The notes beneath the pieces were generated by a model that was not told the origin of the DNA, did no database searches, and saw only the letters and a list, made by a program, of their open reading frames with translations. From assembly GCF_014201675.1 (NCBI RefSeq), contig NZ_JACHEZ010000004.1, forward strand, positions 186,001 to 250,000: a stretch of 64,000 nt of DNA. The letters run 5' to 3'. Source of the stretch: Oceanithermus desulfurans (lineage in GTDB: Bacteria > Deinococcota > Deinococci > Deinococcales > Marinithermaceae). How positions within the stretch are numbered: position 1 is the first letter of the stretch; every line of letters begins with the position of its first letter. Positions 43,780 through 52,069 of the stretch are shown piece after piece. Made by a program: the position numbers and the translations under genes.

Positions 43780-44184
43780 ATGGCAGCGTTTAGAAAAAAC
43801 ATTCAAGGCCGCTTCGAGGACGTCGAGACCGAACTGGTGCGCCGGCTGGCGCAGCGCGGCTTCGGCGTGCTCAGCCGCATCGCGTTCCACGAGGTGCTCG
43901 AGCAGAAGATCGGCAAGAAGATCGAACCCTACGTCCGGCTGGGGGTTTGCAACCCCAAGCTGGCCTACGAGGCCCTCGAGGCCGAGCGCGGGGTGGGGGC
44001 GGTGCTTCCCTGCGCCGTCGCCCTGCGCGAGCTCCCGGAGGGCGCCGTCGAGGTCGCCTTCCTGCGACCCGAGGAGGCCTTCGTGCTCGCCACCGGGGCG
44101 TCGAGCCCGACGCTCGAGCGGCTGGCGCAGACCGTGGAGGCCGCGCTCCGCGAAGTCGTGGAGGAACTGGAGGTGGCGTCGTGA
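43780..44184 (+). CDS. DUF302 family protein
   Basis: 134 residues with RIAFHEVLEQKIGKKIEPY, LGVCNPKLAYEALEAE and GAVLPCAVALRE, including the two conserved Cys of the family. The family is often linked to stress or metal exposure, biochemical role unknown. First gene of a six-gene operon; the ribosome site is GGAGG. Confidence 0.9.
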   Translation: MAAFRKNIQGRFEDVETELVRRLAQRGFGVLSRIAFHEVLEQKIGKKIEPYVRLGVCNPKLAYEALEAERGVGAVLPCAVALRELPEGAVEVAFLRPEEAFVLATGASSPTLERLAQTVEAALREVVEELEVAS

Positions 44185-44372
44185 TGATCTTCTTCTTTCT
44201 CCTGATGCTGGTGGCGCTGTGGGCGTTGTGGCGCATCAGTTCCGGCGGGCCTATTCTGGAGGGCCGCAAGGCGCCCAGCGAAGACGCCCTGGACGTCCTG
44301 CGCCGCCGCTACGCGGCCGGCGAGATCGACAGCGCGACCTACCGTCAGCAGGCGCGCGACCTGGAGGTTTGA
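44184..44372 (+). CDS. Small SHOCT-domain membrane protein
   Basis: 62 residues. A membrane helix (MIFFFLLMLVALWALWRI) leads into DALDVLRRRYAAGEIDSATY, a SHOCT domain closely resembling that of 36802-37044. The ATG overlaps the DUF302 stop (TGATG); GTG 44181 is an alternative start. Second SHOCT protein under the same promoter type. Confidence 0.85.
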   Translation: MIFFFLLMLVALWALWRISSGGPILEGRKAPSEDALDVLRRRYAAGEIDSATYRQQARDLEV

Positions 44373-44374
44373 CT

Positions 44375-44956
44375 ATGGGATGCGGATCCAGCAAACGCAG
44401 GCACCACGGGGTCTCCCTGCCCGCTGAGCCCGGCCCGCGGCCGCGGGGCGCGGACCCGGCGGCCCGGCTGGCGGAGCTCTACGCGGCGGGGCAGATCGAC
44501 CGCGACACCTACCTCGACTACAAGGACGGACTCGAACGGGGCATCCTGGACGCCGCCGCGATCGAGCGGCTGGCCCGGGGCGAGCGCGCAGAGACGCGCT
44601 CCGAACCGGGCCTGGTCGCCGAGCTGCGGGCGCTCGATGACGAAGTGGTGGCGCTGAAGAACCGCATCTCCGGCCTTGCCGGGGAGGGGGCGCGGCTGCA
44701 GGCGCGCCTCGACAAGCTCGGGAGCCGCGCCGAGGAGGCGCTCGACGAGCAGGGCATGGACGCCCACGAGCTCTTCACCGAGAAGCAGGAGATCCGGGAG
44801 CGGCTGGAGGCGATCCGAAGCGAGCGGGAACGGCTCGAAGGGTTGCTCGAACGGCTGGAGGCGGCCCGCAGCGAGCTCGAGGCCCGCAAGGCGGAGGCGC
44901 GCATCGCGCAGACGCTGGAGCGGCTCGAGCGCGGCACGACGGGAGGCCGGTCATGA
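44375..44956 (+). CDS. SHOCT-like coiled-coil protein
   Basis: 193 residues. A cytoplasmic Cys and basic start (MGCGSSKRRHHG) is followed by a SHOCT-like segment RLAELYAAGQIDRDTYLDYK and a long coiled coil (residues about 85-185) rich in Leu, Glu and Arg. It may bind the PspA protein encoded three genes later, whose structure is also helical; this is inference. Confidence 0.75.
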   Translation: MGCGSSKRRHHGVSLPAEPGPRPRGADPAARLAELYAAGQIDRDTYLDYKDGLERGILDAAAIERLARGERAETRSEPGLVAELRALDDEVVALKNRISGLAGEGARLQARLDKLGSRAEEALDEQGMDAHELFTEKQEIRERLEAIRSERERLEGLLERLEAARSELEARKAEARIAQTLERLERGTTGGRS

Positions 44957-45552
44957 AGCGCCTGCTGGGGATCGTTCTGCTGCTGGGCCTGGTCTCGGCG
45001 GCCTCCGCCCCCAAGGTCGACGGCATCGTGGCCGACGGGGAGTACGCGCAGTTCCTGCAGACCGACACCGGCATGCGGCTGTACTGGTCGGTGGTGGACG
45101 GCGTCTTCTACGCCGCGCTGAGCGCGCCCAGCACCGGCTGGCTGGGGCTCGGCTTCGAGAGCATCGAAGGCCCGGGCGCCGGTGAACCGGGGCACGCCCA
45201 CCCCGCCATGCTCGAGTCCGACCTCTGGATGCTGGCCGTGGTGGACGGCAAGGTCGTGGTCGAAGACGGCTACGTTCCCGAACCCGGCAAGCCCGCCGCC
45301 GACACCGCACTGGGGGGTACGAGCGACTTCCTGAGCGCCGCCGGCCGCGAGGTGGGCGGGGTGACCTACGTCGAGTGGAGCCGCAAGCTGACGACGGGCG
45401 ACCGCTTCGACGTCGACCTGGCCAAGGGGCTGGGCCACGAGATCGGAATCATGCTCGCCTACAACCCCATGAGCGACGACTTTACGGAATACCACGGCAT
45501 GAAGAGCCGCGACGAGCTGGAGATCGAACTGAACGAAGGAGGTATGCGATGA
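44953..45552 (+). CDS. Secreted DOMON-domain protein
   Basis: 199 residues with a signal peptide (KRLLGIVLLLGLVSAASA) and a DOMON beta-sandwich: VDGIVADGEYAQF, RLYWSVVDGVFYAALSAPS, GWLGLGFES and VTYVEWSRKL. DOMON domains bind haem or sugars; His/Met residues in GHAHPAMLESD could coordinate haem or metal. It overlaps both neighbours (ATGA). Confidence 0.85.
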   Translation: MKRLLGIVLLLGLVSAASAPKVDGIVADGEYAQFLQTDTGMRLYWSVVDGVFYAALSAPSTGWLGLGFESIEGPGAGEPGHAHPAMLESDLWMLAVVDGKVVVEDGYVPEPGKPAADTALGGTSDFLSAAGREVGGVTYVEWSRKLTTGDRFDVDLAKGLGHEIGIMLAYNPMSDDFTEYHGMKSRDELEIELNEGGMR

Positions 45553-46214
45553 GCCTGTTGGACCGTATGAGCCGGTTGATCCGCGCCAACCTGAACGACC
45601 TGCTGCGCCGGGCCGAAGACCCGGAGAAGGTGCTGCGCCAGGCGCTCGAAGACATGAAGTCGGCCTACCGCTCCGCCAAGAGCGAGGTCGCCGGGGTGAT
45701 GGCCGAGGTGCGCGGGATGCAGCGCGAGGCCGCCGGCTACCTGGAGATGGAGACGGTCTGGCGCGACAAGGCCAAGCGCGCCCTGGCCGAGGGGCAGGAG
45801 GAGCTGGCGCGCGAGGCGCTCAAGCGGGCGCGCCAGGCGCGGGCCCTCGCCGACGACCTGAACGCCCAGGCGCAGGAACAGGAGCAGATCGTGGCGCGCC
45901 TGCGGCAGCGGCTGGCGGCGCTGGAGGCCAAGATCACCGAGGCGCGCGCCCAGCTGAAGCAGCTCAGCGCCCGTCAGAAGAGCGTGCAGGCGGCCGAGTC
46001 GGTGCGCCGGGTGAGCGCGAACCTGGAGGCCCACCCCGCGGCCGAGGCCTTCGCCGAGATGGCCGAGCGGGTGGCCCAGATGGAGGACCGCCACCAGGCC
46101 CTGCTCGAGCTGGACGGCGAGGACGAGCTGGCCTCGCAGCTGGAGGCGCTGGCCGACCCCGCGGTCGAGGCCGAGCTCGAGGAACTGAAGCGTGAGCTGG
46201 AGGCGTCGTCGTGA
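45549..46214 (+). CDS. pspA: PspA/IM30 family envelope-stress protein
   Basis: 221 residues, nearly all helix: LLDRMSRLIRANLNDLLRRA, EDPEKVLRQALEDM, then long coiled coils with RVSANLEAHPAAEAFAEM. PspA proteins polymerise on damaged membranes. Its place in an operon with a metal-type promoter box suggests membrane protection during copper stress. Confidence 0.92.
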   Translation: MSLLDRMSRLIRANLNDLLRRAEDPEKVLRQALEDMKSAYRSAKSEVAGVMAEVRGMQREAAGYLEMETVWRDKAKRALAEGQEELAREALKRARQARALADDLNAQAQEQEQIVARLRQRLAALEAKITEARAQLKQLSARQKSVQAAESVRRVSANLEAHPAAEAFAEMAERVAQMEDRHQALLELDGEDELASQLEALADPAVEAELEELKRELEASS

Positions 46215-46654
46215 ACCGCTGGGCGGTGGCCGCGCTCGTCCTCGGCGTCCTCGCCCTCGCCGTCTGGGTGGTGGCGGGCCGGAACACCGGCGCGGCGGCC
46301 CTTCCCGAGGTGCCGGCGGGCGGCTACGCCGAGATCAGTGTGAGCACCCTCGGCAAGCTGCTGGAGACGCCCAAGGAGGAACGCGGCTTCGTGCTTCTCA
46401 ACGTGCACGTCCCCTACGCGGGCGAGATTCCGGGCACCGACCTGCTCCTGCCCTACAACCGTCTGCCCGAGTTCGCGGACCGGCTCCCCCAGGACAAGAC
46501 GACGCCCATCGTGCTCTACTGCCGCAGCGGGGCGATGAGCCGGATGGCCGCGAAGACCCTGGTACAGATGGGGTACACGCGCGTCTACGACGTGCCCGGG
46601 GGCATGAACGCCTGGCGCACCAGCGGCGGCAACCTCGTCTTCAAAAAGCGCTGA
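46211..46654 (+). CDS. Membrane-anchored rhodanese
   Basis: 147 residues. One N-terminal helix (VAALVLGVLALAVWVV) precedes a rhodanese domain facing outside, with the active-site loop YCRSGAMSRM and VYDVPGGMNAW. It transfers sulfane sulfur; an extracytoplasmic thiol function near copper proteins is plausible. GTG start overlapping the pspA stop. Last gene before a palindromic terminator. Confidence 0.92.
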   Translation: MNRWAVAALVLGVLALAVWVVAGRNTGAAALPEVPAGGYAEISVSTLGKLLETPKEERGFVLLNVHVPYAGEIPGTDLLLPYNRLPEFADRLPQDKTTPIVLYCRSGAMSRMAAKTLVQMGYTRVYDVPGGMNAWRTSGGNLVFKKR

Positions 46655-46676
46655 ACCCCGCACCCTCCCGTGCGCA

Positions 46677-46702
46677 CCCGACCCGGCGGCCGCCGGGTCG
46701 GG
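46677..46702 (+). terminator. 26-bp perfect palindrome, probable terminator
   Basis: CCCGACCCGGCGG followed by its exact complement, then CTCCGTTT. It ends the DUF302-rhodanese operon. The T run is weak, and the next promoter box begins 5 nt later. Confidence 0.65.
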
Positions 46703-46706
46703 CTCC

Positions 46707-46739
46707 GTTTACCTCCTGTTAACCTCGCCGCCCCAGGCT
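46707..46739 (+). promoter_or_regulatory. Tandem hexamer box 4 (DUF5666 lipoprotein)
   Basis: GTTTAC-CTCCT-GTTAAC (46707-46723), 10 nt, CAGGCT (46734-46739). A second possible -10, TAACCT (46741-46746), is 17 nt from the second hexamer. Half sites begin with G rather than C, as in box 5. Confidence 0.65.
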
Positions 46740-46757
46740 GTAACCTGGAGGTTCAAG

Positions 46758-48227
46758 ATGAGGATCAAAGGAGTACAAGGTTTACTCGCACTCACCACGT
46801 TGTTGGTGCTCGCCGCCTGCGGCACCCAGCCCGGCGCGAACACCGCCACGTCGGTCACGCTCGCGGGTGTGGTGGGCGGCACGGACACGAACCCCACGCT
46901 CTCGGGCCAGGCGCTCGACCTGTCGTCGGCCAGCGTGACCGTCAACGGCGACGCCGCCCAGACGAGCGTGCGGCCCGGCATGTTCATCTACGCCCAGGGC
47001 GTGAGCCAGGGCAGCACCGTAGCGGTGCAGTCGGTGGACGTCCAGATCGAGGTCAAGGGTCCGATCGAGAGCGTCGACGTCGCCGCTTCCCAGCTCACCC
47101 TGGTGGGGCAGACCGTTAGCGTGGACGCGCTCACCCGCATCTACGAAGAAAACCCCGACGACACCTACACCACGCTGGCCCTCGCCGACCTGCAGGCCGG
47201 CGACTACGTCGAGGTTTCGGGCACCCGCCAGGCCGACGGCTCGGTGCTGGCCACCCGCATCGAGCGCAAGCTGGTGACCTCCGGCGATCCCGAGTACGGC
47301 CAGGTGGAGGTTAAGGGCACCGCGACCAACCTGGATACGACCGCGATGACCTTCGACCTCGGGGGCTACACCGTGGACTACAGCGGCGCCACCGTCGAGG
47401 GCACCCCGGCCGAGGGCGCCTTCGTTGAGGTCAAGGGCCAGATCGATGCCGCGACGATGACGATCGCCGCCAGCAAGGTCGAGTTCAAGACGGCCGACCA
47501 CGGCTCCGATCACGACGGGGAGCAGGCCGAGTTCTACGGCCCGGTGGTGAACCTCGACGAGGCCGCGATGACCTTCGAGCTGGCCGGCTTCACCGTCGAC
47601 TACAGCGGCGCCACCGTCGAGGGCACCCTCGTGGAGGGGGCCTACGTCGAGGTGAAGGGCACCTTCGACGCCAGCGACGCCACCCTGGTGCACGCGGTCA
47701 AGGTGGAGGTGAAGTACGAACACGGTGGCGAAGGTTCCAGCTACGGCGAGGTCAAGGGTCCGGTCGAGACCATCGACACGGCCGCGATGCAGATCACCGT
47801 GGCGGGCCAGACCTTCTGGGCCGACGCGAACACCATCGTCAAGCAGGACGACCCCGACGGCCCGCTCAGCTTCGACCAGATTCAGACCGGCGACTGGGTC
47901 GAGGTGAAGTACAGTGACGCCACCGACGCCGACGGTAACAACTACGCCACCAAGATCGAGGTGGGGGGCGGCATGGACGGCGAGGGCCACGACGCCTACC
48001 ACGAACTCGAAGGTCCGGCCACCGGCGTGGACGCCGCTCTGATGACCTTCCAGCTCGGTAGTTACACCGTGGTCGTCAGCGACGCCACCGTCTACGAGGT
48101 TTTCGACGCCTACGTCTCCGCCGCCGACTTCTGGGCCCAGCTCAGCGAGGGCGACCGGGTCGAGGTGAAGGGGAACGTCAACGAGAGCGGCAACTTCCTG
48201 GCCGCCAAGATCGAGCGCAGCAACTGA
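46758..48227 (+). CDS. Repetitive DUF5666-type lipoprotein
   Basis: 489 residues. Lipobox LAAC within LLALTTLLVLAACGTQPG, then five to six beta-rich repeats of 70-80 residues, each with a VEVKG(P/T) entry, MTF(D/E)L and (V/A)DYSGATVEG pattern. Two repeats (around residues 205 and 285) share VDYSGATVEGT exactly, pointing to internal duplication. Asp/His-rich linkers (DHGSDHDGEQ, GMDGEGHDAYH) might bind cations. The protein is surface-anchored, function unknown. Confidence 0.85.
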   Translation: MRIKGVQGLLALTTLLVLAACGTQPGANTATSVTLAGVVGGTDTNPTLSGQALDLSSASVTVNGDAAQTSVRPGMFIYAQGVSQGSTVAVQSVDVQIEVKGPIESVDVAASQLTLVGQTVSVDALTRIYEENPDDTYTTLALADLQAGDYVEVSGTRQADGSVLATRIERKLVTSGDPEYGQVEVKGTATNLDTTAMTFDLGGYTVDYSGATVEGTPAEGAFVEVKGQIDAATMTIAASKVEFKTADHGSDHDGEQAEFYGPVVNLDEAAMTFELAGFTVDYSGATVEGTLVEGAYVEVKGTFDASDATLVHAVKVEVKYEHGGEGSSYGEVKGPVETIDTAAMQITVAGQTFWADANTIVKQDDPDGPLSFDQIQTGDWVEVKYSDATDADGNNYATKIEVGGGMDGEGHDAYHELEGPATGVDAALMTFQLGSYTVVVSDATVYEVFDAYVSAADFWAQLSEGDRVEVKGNVNESGNFLAAKIERSN

Positions 48228-48255
48228 GCCGACACCATCGTGCACCTGCTTTCCG

Positions 48256-48290
48256 CACCGCCGCGGGGTCCACTGGACCCCGCGGCGGTG
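48256..48290 (+). terminator. Terminator after DUF5666 lipoprotein gene
   Basis: A near-perfect 16- to 17-bp stem, left arm CACCGCCGCGGGGTCCA, with a minimal loop, running straight into TTTACC of the next promoter box. Confidence 0.8.
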
Positions 48291-48322
48291 TTTACCTGGC
48301 GTTAACGCCGCCCTCCTAGGAT
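48290..48322 (+). promoter_or_regulatory. Tandem hexamer box 5 (YceI-cytochrome-kinase operon)
   Basis: GTTTAC-CTGGC-GTTAAC (48290-48306), 10 nt, TAGGAT (48317-48322). The -10 is good, the hexamer spacing is again 11 bp, and the last base of the upstream terminator stem is shared with the box. Confidence 0.75.
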
Positions 48323-48362
48323 TTGTAAGGGAAGGAACGTTTGTGTGGGGGAGGGAGTGTGG

Positions 48363-48902
48363 ATGCGAACGAAAGGATGGTGGCTCCTGCTGATCATGGC
48401 CTTCGCGCCGGTGCTGGCGGCGAACGCCTACGACGTCAGCGGCCGCATCGTTTACGAAGCGAAGGGCCCGATCGGCGCCTTCAAGGGGGAAAACACCGCG
48501 GTGAGCGGCGCGCTGAGCTGGGACCCCGGGCAGCAGGCCGCCTCGGGCCGCGTCTGCGTGGACCTGACGGCCTGGGACTCGGGCGAACCGCTGCGCGACA
48601 AGCACACCCGCAGCATGTTCGAGACCGACGTCTACCCCGAGGCCTGTTTCGAGCTCGAGGGCGTGCGCCCGGCCGCCGCGGCGGACGAGATCGTCCTGGA
48701 GGGCCGGCTCACGATGCACGGCGTTACGCTGCCGCTGGAGATCCCCGGAAAGCTGGTGCAAAAGCCGGACGGCCGGCTCTACTTTGCGGGCTACTTCGAG
48801 ACGCGGATCAGCGACTGGGGAATGAAGCGGCCCAGCATGATGGGCTTCAAGGTGCGGGACCTGGTCAAGGTGTGGGTCTACGGTGAGGGGGTGCCCAGAT
48901 GA
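48363..48902 (+). CDS. YceI family exported protein
   Basis: 179 residues with a signal peptide (GWWLLLIMAFAPVLAANA). The YceI lipocalin-like fold shows ASGRVCVDLTAWDSGEPLRD, HTRSMFETDVYPEACFEL, and LTMHGVTLPLEIPG. Family members bind polyprenoid or amphiphilic ligands in the envelope. ATG 48363 follows GGGAGGGAG. It overlaps the cytochrome gene. Confidence 0.9.
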   Translation: MRTKGWWLLLIMAFAPVLAANAYDVSGRIVYEAKGPIGAFKGENTAVSGALSWDPGQQAASGRVCVDLTAWDSGEPLRDKHTRSMFETDVYPEACFELEGVRPAAAADEIVLEGRLTMHGVTLPLEIPGKLVQKPDGRLYFAGYFETRISDWGMKRPSMMGFKVRDLVKVWVYGEGVPR

Positions 48903-49723
48903 GGCTTTCGCGCCTGGGCTGGGTCGCGCTGCTGCTGCTGCTGCTCGGCCTGGTGCTGGCCGAGGGCGGGCGCTACCTCTGGGTGACCGTGGATCCCGAG
49001 ACGCAGGCGCTGGGCCTCTCGGACGGCTCGCCCCTGCCGGCGGGGCTCGAGGGCCGCGTCGTGCCCGGGCAGTTCGTCGAGGTGAAGAACGGCCGCTTCG
49101 AGATCAAGAAGGACTGGCGGCCGCCGCTGGACATCGAAAAGACCTTCGCCCCCAAGGACGCGCGCCGCGTCGTCTTCAGCCACGAGCGCCACTTCGCGGC
49201 GCTGGGGGCCAAGGGGGCGGCTTGCGAGAGCTGCCACGCCAGCCTGGACGAGGCCGTGAGCTGGCCCAGCCGGGCTCCGGATCCGGCGCTCGAGCCCCAC
49301 GCCGAGACCTCCCAGGGGCGCTTCTGTTCCAGCTGCCACGACGGGGAGCGGACCGTGCTCGACGCGACCGCTAAGATGGAAGGGGCCCGGCCGCCGGTAG
49401 ACGCGCGCATCTTCACCGCCTTCGGGCGCGACGGCGACGCGAGCTGCAACCGCTGCCACGCGCCGGCGGACCACGGCCAGGACTTCGTGCCCTGGCACGG
49501 CGAGGAGGCCGAGGACGGCCGCGCCGCCGCGAACTGCACCGACTGCCACCGCGGCGCCGACGCGATCACGCCGGAGGAGACCCGGCAGGCACAGGCGTTC
49601 TATCATGATCAGATGAAGCTGCTGCGCGACCCCGAGAACGCGCAGGCGTTCAACACGACGCTGCCCAACAACTTCTGCGCCTACTGCCACGGCCTCGACC
49701 TCAAGGCCTGGAGGGGGGACTAG
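48899..49723 (+). CDS. Membrane-anchored pentaheme c-type cytochrome
   Basis: 274 residues. An uncleaved-looking N-terminal helix (LGWVALLLLLLGLVLA) anchors an outer domain with five CxxCH haem sites: CESCH, CSSCH, CNRCH, CTDCH and CAYCH. Extra His residues (FSHERHF, HADHGQD-type) can serve as distal ligands, as in cytochrome c3/NapC-like carriers. It should move electrons at the membrane surface; partner unknown. Confidence 0.92.
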   Translation: MRLSRLGWVALLLLLLGLVLAEGGRYLWVTVDPETQALGLSDGSPLPAGLEGRVVPGQFVEVKNGRFEIKKDWRPPLDIEKTFAPKDARRVVFSHERHFAALGAKGAACESCHASLDEAVSWPSRAPDPALEPHAETSQGRFCSSCHDGERTVLDATAKMEGARPPVDARIFTAFGRDGDASCNRCHAPADHGQDFVPWHGEEAEDGRAAANCTDCHRGADAITPEETRQAQAFYHDQMKLLRDPENAQAFNTTLPNNFCAYCHGLDLKAWRGD

Positions 49724-49725
49724 CC

Positions 49726-50157
49726 GTGAGCTGGATTCGCAAGCGCTTTCCCGTACTGGTGATGCTCTGGATCGCCGGCAGCTTCGGGATGCTTGCGCTC
49801 GAGCTGCTGATGACCGGGCACACCGAAGAGACCCAGATCCTGGGCGTGCTCGCCAGCGCGGCCGGGGCGCTGATCGCCCTGCTGGCGGTCTTCGTGCCCC
49901 GGCTGCGGGTGGGCTGGCTGGTGGGCTTCCTGGTCGTGGGCCTCTTCGGACTCGTGGGCACCGCCCTGCACTGGGGGGAGGCCGGCGAGTCGGACGGGGC
50001 GGCCTACGCGGCCGCGCGGTACGATGACGACGAAGGCGAGGAGGGCGAGGGCGAAGAGGCCGCGCCGCCGCTGGCGCCGCTGGGCCTGACGGGGCTGGCG
50101 GCGCTGGGAGGGCTGGCGCTCTACGCGCGGGACGAGGAGGCCGGGGAGGTCGAATGA
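49726..50157 (+). CDS. Small membrane protein with acidic loop
   Basis: 143 residues, GTG start. Three to four helices (VLVMLWIAGSFGMLALELLM, ILGVLASAAGALIALLAVFV, VGWLVGFLVVGLFGLVGTAL) and a strongly acidic loop DDDEGEEGEGEE. It lies between the pentaheme cytochrome and the second two-component system and overlaps the latter (ATGA). No family recognised; it might anchor or dock the cytochrome. Confidence 0.75.
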   Translation: MSWIRKRFPVLVMLWIAGSFGMLALELLMTGHTEETQILGVLASAAGALIALLAVFVPRLRVGWLVGFLVVGLFGLVGTALHWGEAGESDGAAYAAARYDDDEGEEGEGEEAAPPLAPLGLTGLAALGGLALYARDEEAGEVE

Positions 50158-50816
50158 GGATCCTGCTGGTCGAGGACGAGGCGTCGCTGCGTGAGCCGAT
50201 GGCGGCCTACGTGCGCAGCATGGGGTACGACGTCGACGAGGCCGACTCCATCGAGGCGGCCCGCGAGGCGCTCTACGACGCCGAGCCCGACCTGGTGATC
50301 CTCGACGTGATGCTGCCGGAGGGCGTGGACGCCGGGTTCGAGTTCGCCAGCGAGCTGCGCGAGGCCGGGTTCGACGGTCCGGTGCTCTTCATCACCGCGC
50401 GGGACGCGGTGGAGGACCGGGTGCGCGGCCTCGACCTGGGCGGCGACGACTACCTGACCAAGCCCTTCAGCCTCGAGGAGCTGGCCGCGCGGGTGCGGGC
50501 GCTGCTGCGGCGGCAGGGGCCGGTGCGGCGCAGCTTCTTCGAGCGCGGGCCCCTGCGGGTGGACTACGCGGCGCGCAAGGTGCACTGGCAGGGCCGCGAG
50601 GTCGCCCTCTCGGGCCGCGAGTTCGCGCTCATCGAGCTCTTCACGCTCCACCCGGACCGGGTCTACAGCGCCGAGGAGCTGCTCGAGCGCCTCTTCCCGG
50701 GCACCGACTCGGGGCTCAAGATCGTGCGCGTCTACGTGCACCGGTTGCGCACCAAGCTGGGCCCCGAAGTGGTGCAGACCGTGGCCGGCGGCTACCGGCT
50801 GGGGTTGGAACCGTGA
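50154..50816 (+). CDS. OmpR-type response regulator (second system)
   Basis: 220 residues: receiver with Asp51 (VILDVMLPEG), conserved Lys in TKPFSLEEL, and a winged-helix domain ending VAGGYRLGLEP. The loop after Asp51 has an insertion (EGVDAGFEF) in place of the usual DG-LE. It overlaps the kinase gene. A second candidate, beside 37048, for binding the tandem boxes. Confidence 0.94.
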   Translation: MRILLVEDEASLREPMAAYVRSMGYDVDEADSIEAAREALYDAEPDLVILDVMLPEGVDAGFEFASELREAGFDGPVLFITARDAVEDRVRGLDLGGDDYLTKPFSLEELAARVRALLRRQGPVRRSFFERGPLRVDYAARKVHWQGREVALSGREFALIELFTLHPDRVYSAEELLERLFPGTDSGLKIVRVYVHRLRTKLGPEVVQTVAGGYRLGLEP

Positions 50817-52069
50817 GCCTGAGGTTGCGCATCGCCCTGGGCACCGCGGCCATCGCCGCGGTGGCCGCGGGGCTGCACTTCGTGGTCGGTTACCTCAGCT
50901 TTTCGGAGCTGCTGCGCGAGGACATTCAGCGCGACCTCGAGGTCTGGTCGGGGGCCGTGGCCGGCACCCTGGTCTTCCAGCAGGGGCGGCCGGCGCTCGC
51001 GGGCTCCGACTGGCCCTGGGTGAGCGCCGGCGGCTCGCTGGGGTTCCGGGTGCGCAAGGGCAACGTCATCTACATCGAGGGCGGGGTGCTGCCCGAGGCG
51101 GCCGACCCGAACTGGGTCTGGACGGAGAAGCCCCTGCAGGACGGCTACGTACTCGAGCTGGTGGCCTACGTGGGCGAGTACCGCAAGGCGCTGGCGGGGC
51201 AGCTGCGGGCGGGCCTGGTGAGCCTGCCGCTCGTCGTCCTGCTAGCCAGCGGCCTGGGCTGGTGGCTCGCGGGGCGGATCGCCCGCCCCATCGGCCAGCT
51301 TTCCGAAGCGGCCGACGCCCTCTCGCAGATGCGCTTCCCCGACCCCGTGCCGCCTCCGCCGGGCGACGACGAACTCTCGCGGCTGGCCCGCAGCTTCAAC
51401 CGCATGGTCTTCGCGGTGCAGGGGGCGCTCGAGCGCGAACGCGCCTTCACCCGCTACGCCTCGCACGAGCTGCGCACCCCGCTGGCCACGATGCAGGCGC
51501 AGCTCGAGGCCCTGGAAGCGGGACTCACCCCCCAGGAGCGGGCGCTTCCGGAGACGCGCAAGGCCATCGAGCGGATGCGCGGCATCCTGGAGGGCCTGCT
51601 GACGCTCAGCCGCGAGCCCCAGGTGACGCTCGAGCCCCTGCCCGCGGGCGCGCTGCTGCGCTCACTCGTCGCGGGCCTGGGAAAGGCCGCGGAGCGCGTG
51701 CGCCTGGAGCTGCCCGACGAGGAGGTCTGGGTGGTGGGCGACGAAGAGCTCCTCAAGCGCGCGCTGGGGAACCTGATCGACAACGCGCTCAAGTACAGCG
51801 AAGGGCCGGTGGAGGTGCGCCTGACCGCCGAGGGGGACGAGGCCGTCCTCAGCGTGCGCGATCACGGCGACGGCGTCACCGAGGAGCAGCTCGAGCGGCT
51901 GGCCGACCCCTTCGTGCGCTTTCACACCCGCGTCGCGGGGACCGGCCTGGGCCTTTCGCTCGCCAAGCAGGCGGTGCAGGCCATGCGCGGCCGCCTCGGC
52001 TTCGAGCCGGCGCGGCCGGGGCTTTGCGCCTCGCTGCGCCTGCCGCTGGTGGAGGACGCCGATGCCTAG
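50813..52069 (+). CDS. Sensor histidine kinase (second system)
   Basis: 418 residues. Helix 1 (IALGTAAIAAVAAGLHFVVG), an outer sensor of about 110 residues, helix 2 (LVSLPLVVLLASGLGWWLAG), HAMP, His218 in YASHELRTPLA, and an HATPase domain with NLIDNALKYSEG and GTGLGLSLAKQ. The sensor has no Met/His cluster, so its signal probably differs from the first kinase. Overlaps both neighbours. Confidence 0.94.
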   Translation: MSLRLRIALGTAAIAAVAAGLHFVVGYLSFSELLREDIQRDLEVWSGAVAGTLVFQQGRPALAGSDWPWVSAGGSLGFRVRKGNVIYIEGGVLPEAADPNWVWTEKPLQDGYVLELVAYVGEYRKALAGQLRAGLVSLPLVVLLASGLGWWLAGRIARPIGQLSEAADALSQMRFPDPVPPPPGDDELSRLARSFNRMVFAVQGALERERAFTRYASHELRTPLATMQAQLEALEAGLTPQERALPETRKAIERMRGILEGLLTLSREPQVTLEPLPAGALLRSLVAGLGKAAERVRLELPDEEVWVVGDEELLKRALGNLIDNALKYSEGPVEVRLTAEGDEAVLSVRDHGDGVTEEQLERLADPFVRFHTRVAGTGLGLSLAKQAVQAMRGRLGFEPARPGLCASLRLPLVEDADA

